Origin: Eurosta solidaginis
Taxonomy: Eukaryota > Arthropoda > Insecta > Diptera > Tephritidae
Reading direction: 5' to 3'
Assembly (NCBI RefSeq): GCF_040869045.1
Contig: NC_090323.1
Span: forward strand, 173,808,083-173,872,082
Length of the DNA stretch: 64,000 nt
Below are positions 1 through 10,029 of this stretch, piece by piece. The notes beneath the pieces were generated by a model. It was not told the DNA's origin. It saw only the letters and a program-made list of their open reading frames with translations, and did no database searches. The position numbers and the translations under genes are program-made. How positions within the stretch are numbered: the first letter of the stretch is position 1; each line of letters starts with the position of its first letter.

Positions 1-115
1 ACAAATTATTGTTTTTTATCTCTAAATGTTTTTTATTGTTTTTTCTTTATGTTGTACATTTTCACATTCATTGAGCTGAGAATATGATGATAACGACGAA
101 AGCAACTTGAAATAT

Positions 116-197
116 GACGAGGTGGCCGAGTGGTTAAGGCGTTGGACTGCTAATCCAATGTGCTCTGCACGCGTGGGTTCGAATCCTATCCTCGTCG
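116..197 (+). tRNA. tRNA-Ser (anticodon GCT)
   Basis: An 82-nt cloverleaf folds completely. The 7-bp acceptor stem pairs GACGAGG (116-122) with CCTCGTC (190-196), with discriminator G197. The anticodon loop CTGCTAA carries GCT at 149-151 between the TTGGA/TCCAA stem. A long variable arm (GTGC-TCT-GCAC) is the class II hallmark of serine tRNA. The T arm holds GTTCGAAT, the internal B box. It decodes AGC/AGU serine codons. No intron is present, and a T-run for Pol III termination follows. It lies just outside the piggyBac-like element and appears intact. Confidence 0.96.
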
Positions 198-218
198 CAC
201 TTAAATTATATTAAATGC

Positions 219-226
219 TTTTTTTT
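219..226 (+). terminator. Pol III terminator of tRNA-Ser
   Basis: Eight consecutive T residues begin 22 nt after the tRNA discriminator base, as expected for RNA polymerase III release. Confidence 0.8.
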
Positions 227-312
227 AAATTCAAAATGAATGAAATATCATGTCAATATTTGTAATTTTAATAATAATCGTACAATATTTGATGTTTAAC
301 TCATTAAACGCT

Positions 313-332
313 AGTGTTACATATATGTAACG
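313..332. repeat. subterminal near-palindrome of the piggyBac-like element (left copy)
   Basis: GTTACATATATGTAAC is a perfect palindrome starting close to the left terminus. Related copies occur at 684-703 and 2571-2590. Such repeats are candidate transposase binding sites. Confidence 0.7.
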
Positions 333-683
333 TTTAAAGCACTATATTTATATACGATTTTTCAAAATTGCAATTTTAAATGTTTCAAACTTTTAAATAA
401 GAATCGCAGTAAATATAGCAAAGAGTGAGAGTGCACTACAGTTTAGCTCTTCTGTTTAGTATAACAAAAGCAATAGAGCGTTGAAGACGATGCAAATTTC
501 ACATACGTAAAAAAACTATCCAAATGGGAACACGCTATCGGTAAGTAGTAATTTTAGCAAAGTGCAAGACATTATGTGAAAGCTTTGTTCTACATATTTT
601 AATAATTTTATGAATGCATGTGTTCGTATAAAAAAAGATATGAAAATAACTGTACTTATAAGTTTTTTTTTCGTTTCTTGTAA

Positions 684-703
684 GCGTGACATATATGACA
701 CGC
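684..703. repeat. internal near-palindrome of the piggyBac-like element
   Basis: Related to the terminal palindromes, with core GACATATATGAC flanked by GCGT and ACGC. It lies about 70 bp upstream of the transposase reading frame, so it could also influence transposase transcription. Confidence 0.6.
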
Positions 704-770
704 TCGCGGGTTCGCTTTATGTATAAACATTTATATAAAGATTTGTGCGGTCAATGTAAAAGTATAATAT

Positions 771-2524
771 TTGTTGGTTACCAGGGAAAAACTATCTGTC
801 GAGGATATTTGCGCCGTTTTGGAGGAATTCAATAACAATGAAGAAGATGAAGTGAAAGCTATTTATATCGAGGCACCTGATGCGGGCGCTCTTTCAGGTG
901 AAGATTCAAGTGATGAAGACGGGGGAAGTTTAGAAAACTTGCCGCATACATAGCTTGTAGAGGAGAGTGAAGTAGTAATAAGAAAAAAGACCGACGTCGA
1001 AGAGAACCCCGACTTCAATATAGATACTGAAATTTTAGACTACTTGAATCATTCCCTGTCGGATTTAGAAGTAAACCTTTTGGAAGAATCATTTTCTTCT
1101 GAGAAAGCACCCGAAAAGCCGAGTGCATCGCTGTCAGCTCAAAAGCCAATAATCGTCGTCGCAAGGCAGCTTCAACGCAACCACATAGTAAGGCGAAGAG
1201 AACCAAGCCATCCTTTTCATGGGTCGACGATAACACCCAACATAGAGTTCCAATTTTTCCTAACGGTAATTACAGTGACTGCACCAACTTAGAGCCATGC
1301 GAGCAGTTCCAAAAGTTTTTTGATGACGATTTATTGCAAATGCTATGTGACGAGTCAAACAGGTATTCAGTCCTAAATAATAATGGGAACCCAAGTATTA
1401 CAGTGAGAGAAATGAAGGTCTTTTTGGGAATTATGATAATAAGTGGATATACCTATTCTCCAAACAAAGAAGCATATTGGAGCGTTGACAAAGATATTCA
1501 AAATGGTGTTATTATTGACTCGATGAGACGTGATCGTTTTCGAGTGATTTTCATAAACTTGCACTTTATTGACCCAGAAAAGATAGATTTATCAGACAAA
1601 ATATGGAAATTGAGACCCATAACGGATGCTCTGAAGGTGAAGTTCGCAAAAAACTTTCATCCAGAACAGAATTTGTCCTACGATGAATCAATAGTGGAAT
1701 ACTACGGCAGGCATGGTTGTAAACAATTTATTAGAGGCAAACCATTGAGATTTGGATATAAAATGTGGTGCCTAAATACGCCTTCCGGCTATCTGCTAAA
1801 CTTTGAGATGTATCAGGGTAAAAACCCTAGAACAAACGAGGAATACGCTGCAGGCTATGGAAAGAACGCTGCTCCTTTATTTTCAATGATTGATGAATTT
1901 GATGAAACGTGGAAGCCACTTCCCTTTCGATTCTTTTTTGATAATCTCTTCACTTCAATACCTGTTTTACTTGGACTAAAAAAATATGGATATGAAGGAA
2001 CTGGAACCATTCGTCAAAATTATATACCAAACTCTTGTCCTTTGCCACTGAAGGATAAGTTGAAGAAAATGGAACGCGGTTATATTGCTAGTTCTCGGAT
2101 TTCTGAGTGTGGTATTATAGTCACAAAATGGGTAGACAATGCAGCAGTTTCCATCGCATCAACTTTATTTGGAAAGGAGCCAGTCGGGAAAGCTATAAGG
2201 TACTCTAGAGCTGAACATTCAAAGGTTCAGGTTCAAATTCCAAATGCTGTTGTAATGTACAATAAGAATATGGGTAGCACGGACCGCATGGACCAAAACG
2301 TCAACGCTTACCGGATCGGAGCTAGAGGAAAAAAGTGGTGGTTTTCAATTTTTACATGGTTGGTTGATGTATCCATTCAAAATGCTTGGCTCCTACATAG
2401 AAGAGGCGGACAAGGGTTAACCCAACTACAGTTTAGAAGAAGTATTGCTAATCACTTTTGTCGCACTTACGGAGAAGTCCGAGGTCCATGGGGATTTAGA
2501 CGTCCGGAATCTCAAAAATGTTAA
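771..2524 (+). pseudogene. piggyBac-family transposase, frame-disrupted
   Basis: Cut-and-paste transposase, broken in its N-terminal third. The acidic N-terminal part (771-950) is followed by an in-frame TAG at 951-953. The same frame continues to about 1140. The reading frame must then change to join a basic NLS-like stretch (about 1150-1215) to the 1334-2524 block. That block keeps 396 codons open and contains the three family aspartates: the SYDES motif (residue 117 of the block), FFDNLFTS (residue 203) and STDRMDQ (residue 317). No C-terminal cysteine-rich finger is visible after the core; the frame ends in a short tail. No convincing ATG was found at the 5' end, so the true start may be lost or lie in an upstream exon. 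The core is much better preserved than the N-terminus, suggesting fairly recent inactivation. Confidence 0.88.
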
Positions 2525-2570
2525 TTTTCATGTTAGCATGAAAAATTTTATTACATAATAGAAACACGCG

Positions 2571-2590
2571 AGTGTTACATATATGTCACG
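2571..2590. repeat. subterminal near-palindrome of the piggyBac-like element (right copy)
   Basis: AGTGTTACATATATGTCACG matches the left copy at all but one base, in the same orientation. It sits between the transposase stop codon and the right terminus. Confidence 0.7.
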
Positions 2591-2917
2591 GGTCGTTCAG
2601 ACTCATCAGGATAGAGGTTGAAACTTTTAGTTGCAGTTTTGGGTACATATCAGTCCTTGTAGTAACCACAAAAAATTTGGTTGTTCTAACTTTGCTATTT
2701 AGCTTTCGCGTTTAATGGGTTAATTCACGTTTTAGAATTCGATTTGATAAAAGAATTCGCGCTGCTTTGGTCATGCGAGAATAGCGCCTGAAAGTAAATA
2801 AAACAAAAACAACATTCATATTACGGAAAAAAGAGAACAAACCGTTTTAGCTGCAAGGTACACAATTATCATTATTAATCGATTTATAATAATAATGGTA
2901 CCCATACCTGTATATTA

Positions 2918-3287
2918 GGCCGGGTCGATTTGTGGGGTGCAAAAAAATCGCCCATTGCTCTGCGAAAATCATATTCTAGGGATCAAAATAAGAAACTTTG
3001 CCGAAGGAACCATACCTCTAAAACGAATTCTGGTGTCCCCCAATTTGGGTCGAACTTTTGGGTAGGGGCAAATTTTGAAAAATCCCACTTTGACCCATTT
3101 AGAGTGCTCCAATCGAGTCCAAATGTATGACCGACCCCCACTAACTTTGGAGGCCCGACCCACCGATGCCAGTGGCACACCCCCTGGAACCCCCCTGGGG
3201 GTTCACCATACAAACATTTCAAAAAATCGCCGGTTTTGCACTTTACATGAAAAAATCAGCGAAATGCCTATGTTTTTTCTTTTTGGA
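2918..3287. repeat. left terminal inverted repeat, outer part
   Basis: It matches the reverse complement of about 12850-13197, with scattered substitutions. It is cut at its inner side by insertion of the GTCY repeat; the remainder continues at about 6035-6110, where ATTTAGTCAGAACATATG matches the inner end of the right arm. Confidence 0.88.
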
Positions 3288-3438
3288 GTTTATTTTTATA
3301 CTCAGTTGAGCAGAGCTCACAGAGTATATTAAGTTTGATTGGATAACGGTTGGTTGTACATATATAAAGGAATCGAGATAGATATAGACTTCCATATATC
3401 AAAATAATCAGGATCGAAAAAAAATTTGATTGAGCCAT

Positions 3439-3471
3439 GTCCGTCCGTCCGTCCGTCCGTCCGTCCGTCCG
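3439..3471 (+). repeat. (GTCC)n microsatellite
   Basis: About eight GTCC units. The same site has six units in the 34.5 kb copy and two or three degenerate units in the copies at 37.1, 52.8 and 56.2 kb, so the tract length varies between family members. Confidence 0.95.
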
Positions 3472-4614
3472 TTAACACGATAACTTGAGTAAATTTTGAG
3501 GTATCTTGATGAAATTTGGTATGTAGATTCCCGAGCACTCATCTCAGATCACTATTTAAAATGAACGATATCGGACTATAACCACGCCCACTTTTTCGAT
3601 ATCGAAAATTTCGAAAACCCGAAAAAGTGCGATAATTCATTACAAAAGACAGATAAAGCGACGAAACTTGGTAGATGGGTTGAACTTATGACGCAGAATA
3701 TAAAATTAGTAAAATTTTGGACAATGGGCGTGGCACCGCCCACTTTTAAAAGAAGGTAATTTAAAATGTTTGCAAGCTGTAATTTGGCAGTCGTTGAAGA
3801 TATCATGATGAAATTTGGCAGGAACGTTACTTTTATTACTATATGTACGCTTAATAAAAATTAGCAAAATCGAAGAAGGACCACGCCCACTTTAAAAAAA
3901 AAATTTTTTTAAAGTAAAATTTTAACAAAAAACTTATCATGTTTACAGTATATAAGTAAATTATGTCAACATTCAACTCCAGTAATGATATGGTGCAACA
4001 AAATACAAAAATAAAAGAAAATTTCAAAATGGGCGTGGCTCCGCCCTTTTTCATTTAATTTGTCTAGGATACTTTTAACGCCATAAGTCGAACAAAAATT
4101 AACCAATCCTTTTGAAATTTGGTGGGGGCATAGATTTTATGACGTTAACTGTTTTCTGTGAAAATGAACGAAATCGGTTGATGCCATGCCCAGTTTTTAT
4201 ACACAGTCGTTCGTCTGTCCTTCCGCATGGCCGTTAACACGATAACTTAAGCAAAAATCGACATATCTTTAATGAACTTAGTTCACGTGCTTACTTGAAC
4301 TCACTGCATCTTGGTATGAAAAATGAACGAAATCCGACTATGACCACGCCCACTCATTCGATATCGAAAATTACGAAAAATGAAAAAAATGTCATAATTC
4401 TATACCAAATACGAAAAAAGGGATGAAACATGGTAAGGTAATTGGATTGTTTTATTGACACGAAATATAACTTTAGAAAAAACTTTATAAAATGGTTGTA
4501 ACACCTACCATATTAAGTGGAAGAAAATGAAAATGTTCTGCAGGGCGAAATAAAAAACCCTTAAAATCTTGGCAGATATTACATATATAAATAAATTAGC
4601 GGTCTCCAACAGAT

Positions 4615-5960
4615 GATGTTCTGGGTCACCCTGGTCCACATTTTGGTCGATATCTGGAAAACGCCTTCACATATACAGCTACCACCACTCCCTTTTAAAA
4701 CTCTCATTAATACCTTTAATTTGATACCCATATCGTTCAAACTCACTCTAGAGTCACCCCTGGTCCACCTTTATGGCGATATCTCGAAAATGCGTCCACC
4801 TATAGAACTAAGCCCCACGCCCTTTTAAAATACTCATTAACACCTTTCATTTGATACCCATATCGTACAAACATATTCTAAAGTCACCCCTGGTCCACCT
4901 TTATGGCGATATCTCGAAACGGCGTCCACCTATGGAACTAAGGATTACTCCCTTTTAAAATACTCATTAACTCCTTTCTTTTGATACCCATATTGTACGA
5001 ACAAATTCTAGAGTCACCCCTGGTCCACCTTTATGGCGATATCTCGAAACGGCGTCCACCTATGGAACTAATGATTACTCCCTTTTATAATACTCATTAA
5101 CACCTTTCGTTTGATACCCATATCGTACAAACGCATTCTGGAGTCACCCCTGGTCCACCTTTTTGGCGATATCTCGAAAATGCGACCACCTATACAACAA
5201 CCACCACTCCCTTTTAAAACCCTCATTAATACCTTTAATTTGATATCCATATCGTAGAAACACATTCTAGAGTCACCCCTGGTCCACCTTTATGGCGATA
5301 TTTCGAAACGGCATCTACCTATAGTACCAAGGCCCACTCCCTTTTAAAATACTCATTAACACCATTCGTTTGATGCCCATATTGTACAAACAAATTCTAG
5401 AGTCACCCCTGGTCCACCTTTATGGCGATATCTCGAAACGGCGTCCACCTATGGAACTAATGATTACTCCCTTTTAGAATACTCATTAACACCTTTCGTT
5501 TGATACCCATATCGTACAAACGCATTCTGGAGTCACCCCTGGTCCACCTTTTTGGCGATATCTCGAAAATGCGACCACCTATACAACAACCACCACTCCC
5601 TTTTAAAACCCTCATTAATACCTTTAATTTGATATCCATATCGTAGAAACACATTCTAGAGTCACCCCTGGTCCACCTTTATGGCGATATTTCGAAACGG
5701 CATCTACCTATAGTACCAAGGCCCACTCCCTTTTAAAATACTCATTAACACCTTTCATTTGATACCTATATCGTACAAACGCATTATAGAATCAACCCTG
5801 ATCCACCTTTATGGCTATATCCCTAAATGGCGTCCACCTATAGAACTATGGCCCACTCCCTCATAAAATACTTATTAGTGCCTTTCATTTGATACACATG
5901 TCATATAAACACATTCCAGGGTTTCCCTCGGTTCATTTTCCTACATGGTTATTTTCCCTT
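4615..5960 (+). repeat. 130-bp minisatellite inside the GTCY repeat
   Basis: The phrase GAGTCACCCCTGGTCCACCT recurs at about 4751, 4881, 5011, 5141, 5270, 5400, 5530 and 5660, a period of 129-130 bp. Each unit also contains GCGATATCTCGAAA and CATTTGATACCCAT. Units are diverged from one another except in the duplicated trimer described separately. Confidence 0.93.
5011..5788 (+). repeat. higher-order duplication: two 389-bp trimers
   Basis: Bases 5011-5399 and 5400-5788 are nearly identical over three consecutive minisatellite units, whereas neighbouring single units differ clearly. The offset of 389 bp is three periods minus one base. This is a recent unequal-exchange or slippage duplication of a trimer. 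Confidence 0.92.
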
Positions 5961-6137
5961 ATGTTGTCACCATAGCTCTCAACTGAGTATGTAATGTTCG
6001 GTTACACCCGAACTTAACCTTCCTTACTTGTTCTCTTTAGATATTTATTTAGTCAGAACATATGTAAATGAAAAAATGAATTTAACTTAGTAATAGAAAA
6101 GAAATTTAAAAAATTTTTTAGAAATTAGCGTTTTTAC

Positions 6138-6256
6138 AACCATTTTAAAACCAAGGCATCACTGTGATGCATTTGCATGTCGTAAACATAGTTGTGTGGG
6201 GTTTTATTCAACCGTTTTAAAAAATGAAGGTATCACTGTGACACAATTGCAGATCG
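6138..6256 (+). repeat. direct repeat with CACTGTG palindrome upstream of the transposase-like gene
   Basis: AACCATTTTAAAA (about 6138) and AACCGTTTTAAAA (about 6209) begin two related segments of about 47 bp. Each contains ATCACTGTGA. The first copy forms the palindrome GCATCACTGTGATGC (6156-6170). The repeat lies between the inner end of the left inverted repeat and the putative TATA box. Confidence 0.6.
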
Positions 6257-6267
6257 TCTCGTAGACC

Positions 6268-6276
6268 ATATATAAC
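6268..6276 (+). promoter_or_regulatory. possible TATA box of the transposase-like gene
   Basis: CATATATAA lies about 130 bp upstream of the ATG at 6404, in the non-coding leader of the element. An initiator could lie about 30 bp downstream, around GTGAATGCATTG. Support is positional only. Confidence 0.3.
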
Positions 6277-7723
6277 GCAACAGTTTTTGTGAATGCATTG
6301 AGTCGTTGTGAATAACTCAAAGTGTGAAGTGCTAATTTCAGATAAAAAAATATTTCAAAAAAAATAATAAGTGAAGTGACCATTCCAAATCAAAAAGTTT
6401 ACAATGAATCCACCAACCTCTACACCGCAAGATGAAGCAACTACATCAACAACTATCGAAAACCCAATGAGTCATATACCCAAGCATGATGTTACTGTTT
6501 TTGGTGTGTCTACTGATTTAACTGATCTTAATTTACGAACCCATCTGGATATCTTGAGATATTATTTTTACTTAAGCGAACGTGCTAAAACAGAACAAAA
6601 AAAAGTTTTCCCATAAATCATTCACTATTCAAGTACAAGATAAGTTGATTGGAATTTGGGAAAAACTTGGTATGGAAGTAATGCTGAAAAAAAGTGTATT
6701 TAATAAATTGAATAAATTGCTTGACAAGTATCAAGAGCAAACCAAGAGAAGAAACAACACCCAACAATTTACAGAGTATGTAAAATCTCTGGAAACAATT
6801 TTTTACATTGGAACATGTAAATGCGATTTGAAGGCAGCTCCATGTGCATGCGGCTGGGTTCCCGAACGCCTCAAAGAGTTCATGCACGATCAACATAATC
6901 AGAGAAGGCTAACAATGGATGCATTTATGATGGAAACTGAAGAGCAAGGAGCAACGTCTATGTCATCAATGCCAACATACCAAGACCCCGATGATTCAAC
7001 ATACGCGCCGCCACCGGTTCAAGAAGATATGGATAGAAGCACAAGTTCACAATACACAGAGAGATACGATTGTTTTAACTTTGCCTTGGTATGTGACAGA
7101 TTTGGCGTGCCTGACAGAGTAGCATCAGCATTGGGAACCGCTCTTTTGCAAGATTTTAAAATTAAAGATAAGCATGGGAAACCTCTCATCATGGATAAAT
7201 CGAAAGTTCGCAGAGAAAAAGAGAAATGCAGACAAGAACTGCTTCGCAAACGGTTAGATAATACCAATTTGTTAGCGTTTTCATTCGATGGCAGAAAGAT
7301 GATACTTTAACTATAGATAAAATTGATGAGAAGTATCATACTAGGATGGTAAAAGAACCTCATCTTGTTATTTTGAGAGAACCCAGTTCTGAATTGATTG
7401 GTTACGTAAGACTGGAACCTGAAACCGCTGAATACAAAACAACCAAATTAAATGGTTTTTTCAACGATAAAAATATATCACTGGATGCATTAATTGGAAT
7501 ATGCACTGACGGTGAGCCAACAAACACTGGCCCACACGGTGGAATTATACGACGATTCGAATTGCTGTTAAAAAGACCATTGCATTGGTTCGTTTGCCTT
7601 ATACACTTCAACGAACTTCCGTTTCGGTATTTGTTTGAAGCTTTGGATAAATCAACCTGCACTGGACCAAGATCGGCAACCGGAAAACTGAGCCGTCAAA
7701 TCGAAACTTGTGAAACTCTTCCG

Positions 7724-7796
7724 GTAAGTTATTGCTATCACTAATTTATTATAACTGTCAACCATTTTTAATTATTTTATTATTATATATTTTCAG
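7724..7796 (+). other. 73-bp phase-0 intron of the transposase-like gene
   Basis: Donor GTAAGT at 7724 and acceptor TTTTCAG ending at 7796, with a pyrimidine/T-rich 3' half. Removing it joins the exon 1 codons for ETLP to VVDGFQ, matching the expected continuity of the family. Confidence 0.8.
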
Positions 7797-7928
7797 GTGG
7801 TGGACGGCTTCCAGAAAATTGAGTTGCAAAATATGCCCCCTGCTCCAGAAAAAATTTAATTTTCCACCGATTCGAAGTACTTATACGACATGGCCCATGC
7901 ACGACCGCTTCCCAAGGCAGTCGGTTCT

Positions 7929-8318
7929 ATGTACCGGAGCGACTCGGGATTTTTCCCGACCAAGGACTGTCATTTCAGTGTGACCCCATCTAATTTGTTT
8001 CGTCCCTCCCACAAATTGTCATCCTCCCAGCAGCTCCTTGCAGCAGGACTGCTCCATATTCTCTTACTCCGGGATGGCATCGAATCCAATCCGGGTCCGT
8101 CTCCTGACCCCGGTCCTGAGAAATGGTTTTGCTGCATCTGCCGGAAAAGAATCTTTTTAGGACGGGCATACTCTGTTCAGTGTGTCTCGTGCAAGGGATG
8201 GTTGCATCGGACAGGTTGTTCTGGGCTTGATCCCAAACCCGACGTCCACGTAACTTTTATAAATCTTTTGTGGCTCCTTGCTGTGCACGCCCAAGGGCGT
8301 CCCGTAGTCTACGTCTAA
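7929..8318 (+). pseudogene. LINE ORF start: 2A-like peptide plus first PHD-type finger
   Basis: The first element-derived ATG is at 7929 (an upstream in-frame ATG at 7890 belongs to the target duplication). Residues 49-57 read DGIESNPGP (8073-8099), fitting the 2A ribosome-skipping signature ending in NPGP, preceded by the leucine-rich run LLHILLLR usual for such peptides. Skipping would release a 56-residue leader. A finger with CCxxC, CxxC, WLH and C follows (WFCCICRK to TGCSGL). The frame then slips: FVAPCC, expected at the end of the finger, is found in another frame at about 8265. A Pro/Ala-rich linker with two long C-runs leads to the second finger. Confidence 0.8.
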
Positions 8319-8559
8319 GCGCCCCCCCCCCACTACCTTCCAGCAGCCCCGCTGCTCAACAAGCCACAACAAGTACCCGCTGCTGCTCGCGCCCCACGGC
8401 GCCAACAACTCAAACAGCTGCTACCACTCATAACTACAATCTTCGTAGTAGAGTCGGAAGCAATGCTGAGCAACAGCCCTTGCCCCCGTCTTCTCCCCCC
8501 CCCCCCCTCTTTTCCGGCAGCAATCGTTTGGTCAGGGAAACAGACTCTTAGTCCCTACC

Positions 8560-10020
8560 TCCGTTTGCACCGTTTGCCAGCACAGAATATATATGTTTGC
8601 GACATCCGCCCAATGCAGCTCCTGCCTTGGGTGGTGCCACTTCCCTAGATGTTCTGGTCTCCGCGACGGCAACCCCCCGACGGGTTTCATTGCGCCATGT
8701 TGCCAGGTCGCAAACCCAAATCATCCGGGTACCCCAATGCTTGCCCAAGGACGCCCAGTCCTAGGGCCACAACAGCAATTGCGTCCTGGCCTTCCCCAAC
8801 CCAGGCGTAGTCACCCGTCACTTACCCCCAGAGTGGCGACGTCTCCCCTTATGCACTTCAGAATCCTGCAGTTAAACTGTAATGGACTAACTGGGAAGAT
8901 TACGGAGATAGTCGATCTCATGAAGCGGCACAACATCCGCATTGCTGCGATTCAAGAGACTAAACTCACAGCAAGACCTGCATTTCAGACCTGCTCTGGG
9001 TATAACGTCCACAGGAAAGACCGCGAGAGCGGAAATGGAGGCGGTCTCGCGTATATCATACACCACTCTGTGCAATATTGTATATTTGGTCCTGGCATCG
9101 ACCGCAGGGACAATGTCTTAGAACGTCAAGGCCTATCTGTCCGGTCAGGCGATGCAAACCTAGAAATCATCAACATCTACATTCCTCCTGCCACCTGTCG
9201 CCCCAGTGGATACCGCCCTAATATCAGGGCCTTACTCACTGGCAACAATCGCATTATCTTAGGCGATTTCAATGCCCATCATGATCTATGGCATTCAAAC
9301 TTGCGGGCGGACAGTAGGGGTGAGATGTTGGCGGATCAAATAGAAGAAACGACGTTCTGCACAATAAACGGAGACGCCCCCACACGTATGGTAGGAAGCT
9401 GTCACAGCTCGCCAGATATCTCAATCGTGAGCGCAGAACTCGTAAACTGCGTCAACTGGCAGCCGATGGTAACATTGGCATCCGACCACCTGCCCATACT
9501 TATTTCGCTTGAGCGTAACGCCGACTTCATCGTCACTGAAAAACGCACTTTCATAAACTTCAAAAAAGGAAAGTGGGAAGAATATAAATCCTTTACAGAC
9601 AGCCGCCTAGCTGCCCTCCCTATCCCGACTGATGCCCGCCAAGGGGAGCGTGCCTTCCGTAAGGTCATTAAATCCGCCTCGGCACATTTCATTCCCGCCG
9701 GGAGAATTCCCGAAATCCGGCCTCACTTCCCGGCGGAGGCCGCAAACTTAGCGAGCGAACGTGACCTTATAAGACAGCTTGACCCAGGCGACCCCCAAAT
9801 AAGGGATATAAACCAACGCATCAGATTGCTTGTAGATGAACACAAGCGGGCGAAATGGGAGGAGCACCTAAGTGGTTGTAACCTCTCTACCGGTGTGGGT
9901 AAACTTTGGTCCACCGTAAAGTCCCTATCGAATCCGACTAAGCACAAAGACAAAGTTTCCATCGCCTTTGGCGACAAAGTGCTGTCGGACGCGAAAAAAT
10001 GCGCGAGCGCTTTCTGCTGA
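8560..10020 (+). pseudogene. LINE second PHD-type finger and APE endonuclease
   Basis: The finger begins VCTVCQH at about 8566 and shows CxxC, CSSCLGWCH, CSGL and FIAPCC. The APE-type endonuclease starts at about 8850 with LQLNCNG and contains IQETKL (catalytic Glu), NIYIPP, GDFNAHH, SPDIS and SDHLPI, the ordered motifs of the family that nicks target DNA to prime reverse transcription. A linker rich in charged residues follows, and the frame ends at TGA 10018-10020. The reverse transcriptase lies in a different frame just downstream, so a small indel separates them in this copy. Confidence 0.88.
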
Positions 10021-10029
10021 CAATATATA

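Larger units (their letters stand above)
296..2723 (+). mobile_element. piggyBac-like DNA transposon, full length
   Basis: TTAA stands at both ends (296-299 and 2720-2723), followed inward by matching 12-bp inverted termini: CTCATTAAACGC on the left and, read on the other strand, CCCATTAAACGC on the right (11 of 12 identical). TTAA duplication and a DDD transposase between the ends define piggyBac. Subterminal copies of a near-palindrome with core ACATATATG lie inside each end, with a third at 684-703. The transposase frame is broken, so the copy is probably immobile unless helped in trans. Confidence 0.9.
3288..6031 (+). mobile_element. GTCY-type interspersed repeat (family A), long copy
   Basis: It starts at TATTTTTATACTCAGTTGAG and ends at CCTTCCTTACTTGTT. 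CTCAGTTGAG near the start and CTCAACTGAG near the end are inverted, giving subterminal inverted repeats. It contains a (GTCC)n tract, the recurring phrase ACCACGCCCACTTTT, and a 130-bp minisatellite. Other copies lie near 27.9, 34.4 and 52.7 kb. A GTCY tract in a noncoding element is the hallmark of dipteran mini-me/DINE-like repeats (family knowledge). No protein is encoded; recurrent short frames here are side effects of the shared DNA. Confidence 0.82.

Noticed and set aside
2724..2917. Possible extra element between the piggyBac-like and long-TIR transposons
   Set aside because: Only about 190 bp with no repeats or inverted ends; treated as host spacer.
3329..3538. Frame with TDGRTDGRTDG
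   Set aside because: Direct translation of the GTCC microsatellite.
3851..4054. Recurring frame GGATPILKFSFIFVFCC, also at 28065-28358 and 34950-35186 (minus strand)
   Set aside because: It reappears wherever GTCY family A occurs and contains stops or frame changes in each copy; shared noncoding DNA explains it.
5068..5654. Two 65-residue open frames, nearly identical, on the minus strand
   Set aside because: They lie in the duplicated minisatellite trimer; similarity follows from the DNA repeat and there is no start context or coding signature.
6618..7267. Minus-strand open frames of 80-90 codons opposite the transposase-like gene
   Set aside because: Shadows of the plus-strand coding region, with no motif of their own.
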